A stretch of 64,000 nucleotides of DNA from Phytophthora colocasiae (GCA_018806915.1 JAGKQI010000013.1:1-64000), one strand, 5' to 3'. Shown: positions 52,066 to 62,093, numbered from the stretch's first letter. Notes: generated by a model from the sequence alone, not told the origin. Translations and numbers: made by a program.

Positions 52066-52958
52066 CCCCTCCAACCCGGAGTTCTGCATAATGCAGCTTA
52101 GGCCTTTTTATTAAGCTGCATTATGCAGCGTAACGTTGAATTTATCTTGATGTTTGTATGTGAAAAAAATCACACGAATCGACGCATACTGAAATCAAGA
52201 TACAAAAATGATGGGCAAATATCTTGCACCGAAAAAGCTTCACCATTTGCCAGACATAAACGCTGTCTTTCATTTTTCAAAAATATGCTATTCAGCAGGA
52301 TAGATATGCTCATGAACAGGTAAATGTTGCAACAGTGGCGCCCGCCAACCATCCGTTTCATTTGAGAACTGAGAAACGCCTACACCAAGAAAAAAACGGA
52401 GGGCACATACAGCTTCGGAAAATAATGTGTAGTCTACCTTGCTAGTCACTTTATATCGTATTATGCAGCGAACTTATGCTGCATTATGCACTGCTCGTAT
52501 GGTGCATGTGGACCATCAGCAGAAGACAGCGGAACCGACTCCTTGATCAGCTGTTTCTCGACGTAACGCTGTAAAATAGTATATAGGACTTTGTATGAAC
52601 AGATTTCCACCTGTTTGCGGTAATCATCTGATTGCGGTACCGGTTTACTTGCTTTTCGTATGCCTTCTCATTCTCTAAAAATTCGAGTTTGGTTTCTCGA
52701 TATTCGACTGGTCTCTGGCCAATTGCACATGGTCTTTGTGCAACACTGCACGGTCCTTCTGCAGCATTATGCAGCTTTGCATGGGGCATCTGGATACAAT
52801 TTGTTCTGCAACATGCAGCTTAAGCGGGAAGTGTCCTGTCCATCGCCGAGCGTGTGCACACTTTCCAAGCCCTTTAAGCGACGTTCTATACAAATTCCTA
52901 GTATAACTGTGCTGCATAATGCAGCGTAAGAAGGTCAAAATCAGCCGGGCTGGAGGGG
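52066..52958. mobile_element. Non-coding miniature element, piggyBac-like ends
   Basis: CCCCTCCAACCCGG at 52066-52079 is matched by the inverted CCGGGCTGGAGGGG at 52945-52958 (13 of 14 bases). The flanks are TTAT (52062-52065) and TTAA (52959-52962), consistent with the TTAA target of piggyBac elements and with their CC-rich tips. The 893-bp interior has no convincing gene. It carries repeated copies of a CTGCATAATGCAGC-type motif: a 17-bp inverted repeat at 52084-52128, and further copies near 52465, 52480, 52762 and 52913. A PIF/Harbinger element with a TTA target is the main alternative. The left flank differs from TTAA at one base. Confidence 0.6.
52084..52128. repeat. 17-bp inverted repeat in the miniature element
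   Basis: CTGCATAATGCAGCTTA (52084-52100) and its exact reverse complement (52112-52128) are separated by 11 bases. Related motifs recur to 52925, suggesting binding sites or a mobile palindrome within the element. Confidence 0.8.
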
Positions 52959-52962
52959 TTAA

Positions 52963-53356
52963 AAACACGGCTGTTTGGCCAGTCTATATCACATACGAAT
53001 CCCACCATCATTTTCTCCGTCTGAGATAGGGGTTCTCAATGCTCGCAGCTAGAGCAACTTTTTTTTCCGCGCGACGCGCCACAAAATAGATTTTAGCCAA
53101 TGAGTGTCCGAGAGCATTGAACACCCCCTGCAAGCTGCTGCTTCCGTTCTCACAGCTATGGCAGCCTCCAACTGTCCGTAGAGCTTTTTGACGGGAGCTT
53201 AGGCGAGGCATGGCGCAGGAATGTAAGTGTCGTGGGATCGCAGGCAGACGAAATTTTGACTTGTTGCTGTGCTCGCTTCCGTTTTTGGTTGATGAGAAAG
53301 ACACTACCGAAGACGATTTGGGTGAGCTGCACGTAGCAGCATAATATGTACAGGAG
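52963..53356. other. Unassigned DNA
   Basis: About 390 bp between the miniature element and the 142-bp repeats. Minus-strand open frames cross it, but none shows a recognisable motif. No feature called. Confidence 0.5.
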
Positions 53357-53867
53357 TCCAAGCCTTATCCCCACCACGTCGGACGCCCACGAACCAATCC
53401 CCATCGCCACAGAGGTCACCAACACATTCCCGAGACTGATGAAGAAGTAAACGAGCCGGGGATTTCCGAAACGGCACGGGGATTTCCGGATTGACGTCGT
53501 CCAAGCCTTATCCCCACCACGTCGGACGCCCACGCAGCTCGAGCCATAGCCACAAAGGTCGCCAACACATTCCCGAGACTGATGAAGAGGTAAACGAGCC
53601 GGGGATTTCCGAAACGGCCCGGTATTTCCGGATTGACGTCGTCCAAGCCTTATCCCCACCACGTCGGACGCCCGCGCACTAATCCCCATAGTCACAGAGG
53701 TCGTCAACAGATCCCCGAGACTGATGAAGAGGTAAACGAGCCGGGGATTTCCGAAACGGCCCGGTATTTCCGGATTGACGTCGTCCAAGCCTTATCCCCA
53801 CCATGTCGGACGCCCGCGCATCTATCCATATAGCCACATAGGTCGCCAACACATTCCCGCACTCCTC
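53357..53867. repeat. 142-bp tandem repeat, ~3.6 copies
   Basis: The phrase AAGCCTTATCCCCACCA recurs at about 53360, 53502, 53644 and 53786, a period of 142 bp, and the copies are highly similar throughout. The array ends abruptly in the fourth copy, where an inverted Gypsy integrase fragment begins (CATTCCCG joined to CACTCCTC). The minus strand is open across several copies, but 142 is not a multiple of three, so each copy is read in a different frame and coding is unlikely. Confidence 0.85.
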
Positions 53868-54438
53868 ATAAGATTCCGCGATCGTTTGGGCGGACCGAGA
53901 GGAACTGGCCTTGGCGATCACATATCCCGAGTCGACCCAGATCAGCAACTCCGTGTTGCCCTTATCGGATCTGGGCAAGGACGGTATATGATCCATCGCT
54001 ATAATCTGAAACGGGTAAGTTGCTTGCAAATTTCCCGGGGATTCGCCTTGGATAGTGGGTCTACCTTTTTTCTGTCTCGCAATCCACACATTCCCCCACG
54101 TACCTCTGCACGCTCCGACAAAGTCCTCTCCAGTGGAAGTGACCCCGGATTCGTTGGTAGGTACGTCCGATTCCTTGGTGTCCGCCTTCGAGAGTCGTAT
54201 GATAATGGTGCAGGACATCCTGTTGTAGCGTCTCTGGGATCACCAGCTTCATCAGTCGGTCCCGATCGGCGTCCGACCTCGGCGTTGGAGGACAGTAGAA
54301 AAGTAGATCGTGTTCGTCCACCTCGTATTCGGACGCGATCTTGCTATAGGATCGCGATTCCGCTTGGGTGATGAGGTGATGTCCGTGATCGGCCCGATCA
54401 GGTATTTCTTCAATCCCACAATCCAGGTTTCTTCATCC
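53868..54438 (-). pseudogene. Gypsy integrase N-terminal part, inverted
   Basis: On the minus strand this reads EETWIVGLKKYL, then the integrase zinc-binding region (HHYHTTLEGGHQGIGRTYQR ... CVDCE, the H2C2 pattern), then the start of the catalytic core with its first aspartate (FQIIAMDHIPSLP) and WVDSGY, ending at QTIAESYEEC. A one-base shift in an A-run near 54064 separates the zinc finger from the core. The continuation of the core lies on the plus strand from 54439, so the two halves of one integrase point away from each other. A local inversion of about 570 bp explains this. It belongs to an older Gypsy element than the one at 55458. Confidence 0.82.
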
Positions 54439-55435
54439 TGTGTTCTGAAGGTTTGGTGCCAGCGAGATCATCCGACACGATCGAGAGCCGGGATTCATGT
54501 CCGAGGATATAAGGACAACGGCAGCGAGCGACGATGGCATATCGCCCTCAAGCCAATGGGACAGCTGAACGAATGGTACAGACGGCAACGAGAGCGATTA
54601 AGATGTATGTCCAAGATCTCGATCAGAAGGGCTGGGATGAGTACGCTGAGCGGCTAACGTTCGCGATCAACACCGCCCACGACCGGATACGGAGAGATAC
54701 CCCTCACTATTTGGTACACGGTTGGGATCCGAGATCGACGTTGGAGGCGCCGATCCCAGTTGGGTCTACCAGACATCACGATCGCGATCCTCGCCGATGG
54801 CGATATAGGGTCCAAAGATATTATCAACAGTCACGGGAACAAGTCAATACCCGATTGCGGGAAGCGATCGCTGACCGAGCGGACCAGCATAATGATGGGA
54901 CTGATGCTCACCGGATCGAAGCCGGATCCCGGGTTTGGCTGTACCTGGATCGGGTGAGAGAGGGTTACGCGCGCAAGTTGGCACACCTGTGGCACGGCCC
55001 GTTCCGAGTAGCAGAGAAGATCAACGAGTTCACAATCAAGCTGGAGATTGCGGGATCGGGATATCACATATTCCCAATAGTCCATGTCTCGAAGCTGAAG
55101 CTGGTGCAGAGTTTTCCCGACGGACCCCGAGTTGAGCTGACGGTAGACGAGGCCGATCGCCTGGATTTCGACGAGATCCTACTACCGGAGGATAGTTGGA
55201 CCCAGATCTTGAGGCCGATGAGTATGAGGTCGAGCGAATTTCCGATATGCGGAGCGGGAAAAGGACCCGCTATGGCAGAATCTACTGGGAGTTTCTGGTG
55301 CATTGGGTCGGTTATGCTGAACCAACTTGGGTCGATGAAGCTGATCTCAACTGTGGAGACATACTAAGTGCGTTCCTGCGGAATCATGTGAATCGGAACC
55401 GATTTGGCATGATGCAGTCGCACGAAGAGGTGTAG
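54439..55435 (+). pseudogene. Gypsy integrase C-terminus and chromodomain
   Basis: The plus-strand half of the integrase broken at 54438. It begins with F-stop-RFGASEIIRHDREPGF near 54436-54500 (the second catalytic Asp is in HDREPG) and continues, after a frame change near 54530, with YRPQANGTAERMVQ, which holds the catalytic Glu. The C-terminal GPF/RVAEK region and FPIVHVSKLK follow. A frame change near 55200 leads to a chromodomain (EYEVERI ... WEFLVHWVGY ... PTWVDEADL) that ends at a stop at 55433. A chromodomain on the integrase tail marks chromovirus-type Gypsy elements and is known to steer integration to marked chromatin. Seventeen bases after the stop, the 7-kb Gypsy element is inserted. 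Confidence 0.85.
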
Positions 55436-55452
55436 ATGGATGGCGCGTGAGG

Positions 55453-55457
55453 CAACA
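55453..55457. repeat. Gypsy target-site duplication, left
   Basis: CAACA precedes the 5' LTR and is repeated directly after the 3' LTR at 62507-62511. Confidence 0.88.
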
Positions 55458-55868
55458 TGTAACGGGGTTACACGGCGCTGCGCCCCTTGGCTACAGTTAG
55501 TTTGGTATACACCGGCCAGGTAACACGTCACAGATCTGTGTATGACACATCATCTCTCACACGTCACATGTATCCATGTGACGGGGGAATTGGCTGAGAG
55601 CCACACATTACATTTTGATTAGGATTTAGTATGCTAGATACTAAATCCATTACATTTAGGATTAGGGCAATAAAGTCAATAAAAATCAGTTTGCATTTTA
55701 CATAATTAGTGTTAGTTCCTTTATTATGGGAACACTGATTGTGTGAGTCCCGTATTTAGTGGACTACTTGGTTCTTGTATAGAACCGAAGGCTAGTGCCT
55801 TGCAAGCAGGACTCTACGAGTCAACCAAACTTCCTCTGTGCCGTGCACACCTACACAGCCCCGCTGCA
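55458..55868 (+). repeat. Gypsy 5' LTR
   Basis: 411 bp, TGTAAC...GCTGCA, with the usual TG...CA ends. It contains an 11-bp-arm hairpin GGATTTAGTAT/ATACTAAATCC (55622-55648) and AATAAA motifs shortly after it (near 55669), likely for RNA 3'-end formation. It differs from the 3' LTR at about 11 positions. Confidence 0.93.
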
Positions 55869-55870
55869 TC

Positions 55871-55888
55871 TGGTAGCACTTGTAGTCA
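55871..55888 (+). other. Candidate primer-binding site
   Basis: TGGTAGCACTTGTAGTCA begins two bases after the 5' LTR, the position of a tRNA primer-binding site, and starts with TGG, complementary to a tRNA CCA end. The matching tRNA was not identified. Confidence 0.55.
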
Positions 55889-55925
55889 ATCCAACTCCTG
55901 AGTTGAAGACTGTTTCTCTGTGAGA

Positions 55926-56878
55926 ATGGAGCCAGAAGCATACGCTCACTTGACTCCGAGTCAGCGGGACACGCTTAACAAGCTTACGTCCTTGCTGGGC
56001 CCTGAAGGTATGGCGCACCTTGCGTCTCAAGGGCCGGAGGCCGTCAACGCGCGCCTGGAGGCATTTGCCTCGTACGAGAACGCTCTCGTTGAGCACATTC
56101 ATCGGAATGTAAAAGGAGTTAATCCCGCTCCGAGAGCTAAGCCCGTCACGCTCAGCGTGAAGACCTTTCACGGGCACGAAGGAGAGAACCTCCTATTGTG
56201 GACCCGAGAGGTCGAAATGGCCATGGGGGCCGTTATGCTCCAGTTGGAAGGCCAACGCGTGGCGTTCGCCATCTCCAAGCTCGAAGGTCGAGCACGAGAA
56301 TGGGCCTTGACGTCTGGGACGTCGGTGGAAGCGGCCTTCCCCACATGGGGCGAGCTAAAGGCCAAGCTCACGCAAGTGTTTGCTCCGCCTAACCAGGCGT
56401 ATCGCGTGCGGTCACGCTTCCTTGCTTGCCGACAGGGCTGGTGGACTATGTCCAAGAGCTCATTGCCGGCATGGCTACCGACCCTCTACCTGAGTTGGTC
56501 ACCGTGACCATCTTCATGGAAGGTTTACGAGCTGGCGTGGCCAGGACGGAGGCGTTCCGTCAGAATCCTCGTAGCTTCGAGTACGCTGTCAGCGTGGCAT
56601 TGAATGCCGAACACAACTTTAAGTTTTCGAGGGTCGGTGCTAACAGAACAGGGTCCGGTGGACCCAAGCCCATTGACCTCAGCTATGCTGAAGATGAAGT
56701 AGCCGAGCTACGAGCTGCGGTGCAGCGTATGAGCACCCGCCGGTGCTACACGTGTGGTAGTCCCACACATCTGAGGCCCAACTACCCTCTGCGCAAAGAG
56801 CGCGCTGGCCAGAATGGCCGCAACCCTACCGCGGGTCCCGCTTTGGGCTCTACCCAGGGAAACGACGGCTCCCAGTAG
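55926..56878 (+). pseudogene. gag: Gypsy gag (frameshifted)
   Basis: Gag forms the virus-like particle that packages element RNA. I start it at the ATG at 55926 ([15 protein letters not shown]), six bases after an in-frame GTG. The retrotransposon gag domain is visible ([17 protein letters not shown], then [18 protein letters not shown]). A one-base deletion near 56435 moves the frame from ...FLACRQG to [12 protein letters not shown], and the protein continues to 56878. The C-terminal zinc knuckle reads CYTCGSPTHLRPNY: the two Cys and the His are in place, but the last Cys is Tyr, so metal binding is probably lost. Confidence 0.85.
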
Positions 56879-56990
56879 ACGCGGGGCGGTCTACTGGGGA
56901 AGAACTGAGTTCTGCAGTGCGTGAGAGGCACTGGGGTTCAGCCCCGAAGAGCTCTGCGCTATTGAACACGGAACGGGGAGCAATCAGGGA

Positions 56991-59024
56991 TTGCTGGTCG
57001 TCCATGTGGACGTGAAGGGCTTCGAGAACCCGTGGATCGTGTTGATCGATTCGGGAGTGTCTGGCAACTATGTCAGACGCTCCACCGTTGAGGGTAGTCA
57101 GCAATATGCTGAGGCGCTTCGAGCGCGAAGAGGTGACACCGTCACTATCCGTTTAGCGACGGGCGTCCGTGTCACGGTAGCCAAGGTTCCCATGGACCTG
57201 CGGCTGAAGTTATTGGACTTCGACAGCGTGGAACGCTGCTTGGTCTTGGACCTGGATTCGAGGTACGACCTCATCCTTGGTATGGCGTGGCTGGAGCGCC
57301 ACGAGCCATGGATCGATTGGAGGTCGAAGACCTTAGGTGCTACGCACTTCTCTCCTAGTGGAGCTTTGGCGAGTCATGAACCCACCTCTGCTAGGAAGCA
57401 GAAGCGCTATTGGCGCGAGCATCGAGCCGAGTCGGCTATGATGCTGGAAGTCGGTGTGTCCGAGTTAGTGGACAGCACCGAGTGCGAGGACCGCAGTCCT
57501 GTTGAGCGCGTAGCGCTGGTTGACAGTGAGTCAACGTGTGGGCAAGGCCCACGTAACCCCTGTGGGGCGGCACGTACTCCGTCTAGTGATATTGATCGTG
57601 GACCAAGTCGATCACTGAGTGTCTCTGACACTGGACTTGTTACGGTCATTGATTGTGCAGCGGCACGTACTCCGCTGAGCGGCATCGGTCGTCGACCGAG
57701 TGGATCGCAGAGTGTCACTGACACTGGGCCTGAAGGGGCCGAAACCTGTGTGGCGGCACGTACTCCGTCGAGTGGACGTTCGTCGGCTAGACGACGACGT
57801 CGTAAGGCCCTTTGGGCGAGACGCCCTGCGTCTGAGTCATCCGTGACGTCGGGTGTCGACGCACAGGGGGACTGTGGGCAGCTATACACTCTGGTTGATG
57901 GAGTGGACGGCAGTGCCGAAGGCAGCGTCCTGTTGGGCGATCTGCCGAGTGTTGACAAGCTCCTTGAGCTAGAGGAGATGTCGTTCGCCGACTTTGGCGA
58001 TGCCTTGAAGGCTGGCGAACTCGCCGAGGTGGTCATCGTTCGACCTGAAGAGGAGATAAACTCATCGTCCCTCGTTGACGATTCCGTCTTGGCCGAGGTC
58101 AAGAAGGCGCTGAGCGCCAGGAGTGGATCGGAGATCCTCAAGAATCCCTCGGATCCCTTCTATGCCTTGCTGAAAGAATATGGAGACGTTGTCTCGAAGG
58201 AACCACCGAGTGGCCTGCCTCCTGACCGAGGCGTTCGTCACGAGATCGACTTAGTTCCCGGAACTAAATACTGCGTGACCCGGCAGTGGCCTCTTCCTAA
58301 AGAGCAATGCGACGTCATTGACGCCTTCTTCCGTGCGAAGCACGCGGCGGGTCTCGTGCGCGAGAGCAAGTCTCCGCACTCCGCGCCAACGTTCACTCGT
58401 ATCAAGGATAGCCTGCTTCAGGCACCGATACTGGCGTTGCCAGACCCCGATCGTCCGTTCATCGTCGTCTGTGACGCCTCGGACTTTGCCATCGGCAGTG
58501 CTTTGCTACAAGCGGACGACGACGGGTGCGAACGCGTCATTGCGTTTGAGTCTCGGCAGCCCAAGGCTGCTGAGAAGAACTATCCAGTTCATGACAAGGA
58601 GCTACTTGCGATGAAGTACGCTCTCGTCAAATTCAGGGTTCACCTGCTCGGCTCCAAGCCGTTTGTGATCTACACGGATCATGCGTCACTACGCACAGCG
58701 ACGCAGTCGCCTCACCTCTCGCAGAGGATGGCCCGATGGCTCTCCTTCTTTGCGGAGTATAACTTCGAGGTGAAGTACAAGCCTGGCAGGCAGAACGTCC
58801 TCGCTGACGCGTTATCACGTCGCCCGGACTATGAGGTATCTCATGTCACCTCGGTGACGTCGTCCGTGACGGACATGGTTCGAGCTGCGTACGCTCAGGA
58901 CGACTCTTGTGTCGTGCTGCTTCAAGCTCTAGGGAGCGATGAGTTTAAGGACTCAAAGGTGACTCTGTCACGACGCCTAAAGGCGAGACTCCAACGCTAT
59001 AGCCTGGAAGGCGGTATGCTGTAG
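56991..59024 (+). pseudogene. pol: Gypsy protease-RNase H, RT core deleted
   Basis: A 677-codon frame beginning with a retroviral-type aspartic protease (active site LIDSGVSGNYVRR, then the usual LILGMAWLERHEPWIDW). A long low-complexity linker with repeated AARTPSS-type phrases follows, and then the region just before reverse transcriptase (RHEIDLVPGTKY, KSPHSAPTF). At about 58395 the text jumps directly to KDSLLQAPILALPDPDRPF, the RNase H domain. The whole palm and fingers, roughly 200-250 residues including the YxDD catalytic box, are missing without loss of frame. RNase H itself looks sound (VVCDASDFAIGSALL, VIYTDHASLRT, GRQNVLADALSRRPDYE). The frame ends at a TAG at 59022, where the family normally continues into integrase. 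Confidence 0.88.
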
Positions 59025-60495
59025 TACAGCACGGGTCAGGATGACCCACCACGTGTGGTGGTTCCTCACGATGAGGACCAGAAGTATCGTATCCTCTATG
59101 AGGCCCACGACACACCCACAAGCGGCCACCTCGGTCGCGAGAAGACCTACGGCTCAGTGAGCTCCATGTACTGGTGGCCGAAGATGTACAAGTGGGTCAG
59201 CACATATGTGCACACGTGCGAGACGTGCCAGCGGGTTAAACCCTCACCGCACGCGGCAGCGCCTTTGGCGAGCTTGCCTGTACCCTCTAAGTGTTGGCAG
59301 TCCTGCCGAAGGATTCGGCAGGCAACACGGGCGTTGCGGTCTTTGTTGACCGTCTGAGCAAGATGGCTCACCGGCTGTGCCGGACACCGTCGATGGCGCT
59401 GGTACAGCGACGATCTTTATCGATCGGGTCTTCCGCCAGCATGGGCTGCCAGAAACCATTGTCTCGGATCGAGACCCCCGTTTCACGGGTCACTTCTGGA
59501 CGTCCGTCTTTAAAGTGCTTGGCACTCGACTGGACATGTCCACGACGGATCATCCGCAGACCGACGGTCAGACTGAACGCGTGAATCGCGTTTAGGAGGA
59601 CATCCTCTGCAGCGTATGCGCTGAAACGCCGAAGCGTTGGAGTGCTATGCTCCCTCTCGTTGAGTTCTCAATGAACAATGCGGTGCATGCCTCGACAGGC
59701 TTCACCACGTTCTACGTGAACGGCCTTGCGCATCCGCGCGTCCCGCTCACGCAGCCACGCGGTATCCTCGGGCTTAATGGGGGAGAGGCTGTGCCGTCGC
59801 TCGACTCCGAGCTTGCTGATATCAGCCCTTCTGTTGTGCGTAAACAAGTCGATGACTTCCTCTCGGTAAGATTGAGTGTATTACGCCGTGTGCGTGACGC
59901 GATGGCTGAAAGCCAAGACGTTCAGAAAGAACAAGCTGATGCAAAAGGTAGAGGCAATGTGTGGGAATTTAAGGTCGGTGACCAAGTTTTATTAAACGCT
60001 AAGAACCTACCTACATATGCAGTGTCGAGTGTCTTTAAGACGAAATTGCGTCCGCGCTTCATCGGACCATTTACGGTCGTGGCCAAGAAGGGCCTGGCAT
60101 ACACGCTTGACTTGCCAAAGCGGATGCGAACACACCCTGTGTTCTACGTCGGCTTGCTTAAGCCATATCGGGACCCCGCGGGGGTGAGCGCGGAGGTGCT
60201 GGCGCCGACGACACGCGCCCAGGTTGCGTCATCTGCAGCAGCAACGTCACCTGACCCCGCAGCTCAGCGAGCCGAAGCTCCCGCTGATGCAGGCGAACGG
60301 TCAGAGACTAAGGCCCTTCGAGCCAAGCCACTCGGCTTTCAATCTCCTCCATGTCGTGAGCGAGACGGGCATGGGAATGCCAAACACTCTCCACGTTCCC
60401 TTGAAGGGACTGTGTCTGACTCTGGAGAGTACCGATCGAGCGATCGAGTTGATACCAGGCGCGCTGCGACAAATAACGCTCGTCACACTCATTGA
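59025..60495 (+). pseudogene. Gypsy integrase, multiply broken
   Basis: The integrase follows the TAG at 59022 in the same frame. Its zinc finger is intact (HDTPTSGHLGREKTY ... CETCQRVK). A small deletion near 59300 removes the stretch that should carry the first catalytic Asp and shifts the frame. Another shift near 59370 leads to IVSDRDPRFTGHFW (second Asp) and HPQTDGQTERVNRV (Glu), then a TAG at 59593. The C-terminal part (59647 on) is open: FSMNNAVHASTGFT, the GDQVLLNAKNL motif and FIGPFTVVAKKG with HPVFYVGLLKPY. A TGA at 60493 separates it from the chromodomain. The enzyme would be inactive. Confidence 0.87.
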
Positions 60496-60498
60496 GTA

Positions 60499-60786
60499 TT
60501 GCGTTTCACAGCGAATCGGGCTCCTCCGCCGTTGCTCGACGAGCAGGGGACCCCCCCCCCCACCCATTACCACGTGGAGCGCCTGATAGCGCGGCGTCGC
60601 CACCGTAGTCAAAACCAGTATCTGGTGAAGTGGCGTGGGTATCCTCATTCCCAAAACTCGTGGGAGTTTGAAGGGCCCCTGAGGCAGGACTGCCCTGACA
60701 TCGTGGACGCTTTTGATCGCGAAGATCGGTGGTGCCCGAAGGGCTCGAGGTCGACCACTCGGTCGACACCCGCTTCTCACCACTAG
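60499..60786 (+). pseudogene. Gypsy chromodomain (integrase tail)
   Basis: In the same frame as the integrase C-terminus and just past a TGA, this reads RAPPPLLDEQG followed by a chromodomain: YHVERLIARR, QYLVKWRGYPHSQNSWEFE, then a C-terminal helix DIVDAFD. A run of 12 cytosines near 60548 precedes it. The aromatic residues that form the methyl-lysine cage in chromodomains (Y, W and W/F) appear to be present. The whole segment also lies under the 3' end of the antisense ORF on the minus strand (60506-60786). Confidence 0.82.
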
Positions 60787-62050
60787 TGTGAGAAGCTGAC
60801 GGACTAGCAGCCGAGCTCAGGCTCTGGTCCGTGGCTGGCATAGCCAGTGAGTCTCCTTCGGAGACTAGAGGAGCGTCCTGCGAAGCAGGGATAGTGGCCT
60901 GAGAGGCGGGAGCCACCGCCGTCTTGTGACGAGGAAAGCGGCTGGGCCGCACGCGTAGCTTCGCGTACTGGAAGAGTAGACCTCGAGCGAGGCGGACGTC
61001 CACCTCGGAAGAGCTCTCCATGAGCCGATCGAACGACGCGAGCTTCCGTGAAGCCTCGGCCCAGGTGGCCACATGGACCATATAGCCCCGGGTAGTCTCT
61101 CCAGTTTGGAGAAGGAGTGGATAAGTCCTCATCTGAGGTACAGACTCCCGTCTCCGTTGCTTATCTAAGCGTTGCCGATACTCGGCGAGTGTGCACAACT
61201 GCGGGGTCAGGAAACGCTCATGGAGCCCCTGCCGTTGCTGAGTCTCAGCCACCGTGAGAGGTGGAGCGCCTATGGCGTAACCGTGCAGGTTTGGCTGTGC
61301 CATCAACTGCTTCACCTGCTCGGCAGGGTCACGTGGCTCGAAGCCGTAGTCGCGCCGCGACGAAGTCCCCACGATGTCCCGTTGGACCGGTCGACGTGAC
61401 TCGGGAGCACCGCTCATAGAGGCCTCCTGCGCCTCATCCAGAGGGTTGGTGATCGCGTCTTCGACGCCCCTGAGCGACTCTGGCTCATCGCGAGCAGGAA
61501 GAGGTGGTGCGTTGCGTAACGCGTTGAGCACGAGGCTCGAAGGTCCCTCCGGGAATGGATTGGGCTGACGCAGCTGCCGAGGAATTGAGTACCGACGCGG
61601 ATCACGTGGAGAGCGCAGCTCGGATCGGGTCGTCCGAGAGCTCGCAGGAGCAGGAGACGCATGGACATCGCCCTGTTCGGACTCTTCGTAGTCCACTTCG
61701 ACCTCGCCTTCCTCCGTAGGAGAGCGACGTGGGTCGCGCGTCGGCGACGCTGTCGTGTACTCGAACGGTGAGCCACCGGTACCACTTGTAGTCGGGCTGG
61801 CCTTGAACATCGCTCCGTAGCGAAGGCAAGACGCCGCTAAATACTCCGAAACGGAGAGCGTGAGAGGAGCCGGGGGCTCAGTCCGGGAAGCGCAGAGGCG
61901 CTGAGGCGGAGACGCCAGGACACGGGGCACCCGAGGAGCGGTAGGCTCGCTGGGGCGAATGGGAGAATGTGCTCGTTGAGCCAGCGCGCACGCGCACTCT
62001 CGTTGAGAGATTTCTTTTATCGGAAAGTTGCCGGTGACAGGCCTTGACAA
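60506..62050 (-). CDS. Antisense ORF of the Gypsy element, function unknown
   Basis: A 514-codon uninterrupted frame on the strand opposite to gag-pol, between pol and the 3' LTR. The first codon listed is TTG; the first in-frame ATG is at 61810 (MFKASPT), giving a 434-residue protein, and I prefer that start because the same ATG exists in the copy at 2010. The N-terminal third is Ser/Pro/Arg-rich with an acidic block EEGEVEVDYEESEQGD (33-48 from that ATG). The middle (roughly 160-295) looks more like a folded domain with helical segments (LAEYRQRLDKQRRRE; VHVATWAEASRKLASFDRLM). The tail is low complexity and contains KRPR. There is no membrane segment and no family I recognise. It could be transcribed from an antisense promoter in the 3' LTR. 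It is open although the sense genes of the same element are ruined. Confidence 0.65.
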   Translation of the reverse strand: MSRPVTGNFPIKEISQRECACALAQRAHSPIRPSEPTAPRVPRVLASPPQRLCASRTEPPAPLTLSVSEYLAASCLRYGAMFKASPTTSGTGGSPFEYTTASPTRDPRRSPTEEGEVEVDYEESEQGDVHASPAPASSRTTRSELRSPRDPRRYSIPRQLRQPNPFPEGPSSLVLNALRNAPPLPARDEPESLRGVEDAITNPLDEAQEASMSGAPESRRPVQRDIVGTSSRRDYGFEPRDPAEQVKQLMAQPNLHGYAIGAPPLTVAETQQRQGLHERFLTPQLCTLAEYRQRLDKQRRRESVPQMRTYPLLLQTGETTRGYMVHVATWAEASRKLASFDRLMESSSEVDVRLARGLLFQYAKLRVRPSRFPRHKTAVAPASQATIPASQDAPLVSEGDSLAMPATDQSLSSAASPSASHTSGEKRVSTEWSTSSPSGTTDLRDQKRPRCQGSPASGALQTPTSFGNEDTHATSPDTGFDYGGDAALSGAPRGNGWGGGSPARRATAEEPDSL

Positions 62051-62093
62051 GCCAGTTACGCCTGCAGTTGTAGATACTGCATATCCACGGTTT

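Noticed and set aside
55650..55670. Interstitial telomere repeat in the Gypsy LTR (TTTAGGATTAGGG)
   Set aside because: It is one and a half imperfect units, present in all three LTR copies as part of the LTR itself.
57407..58141. 244-codon minus-strand frame opposite the Gypsy pol linker
   Set aside because: It is the mirror of a repetitive linker with biased codon use on the sense strand, has no counterpart elsewhere and lies inside a recognised coding region.
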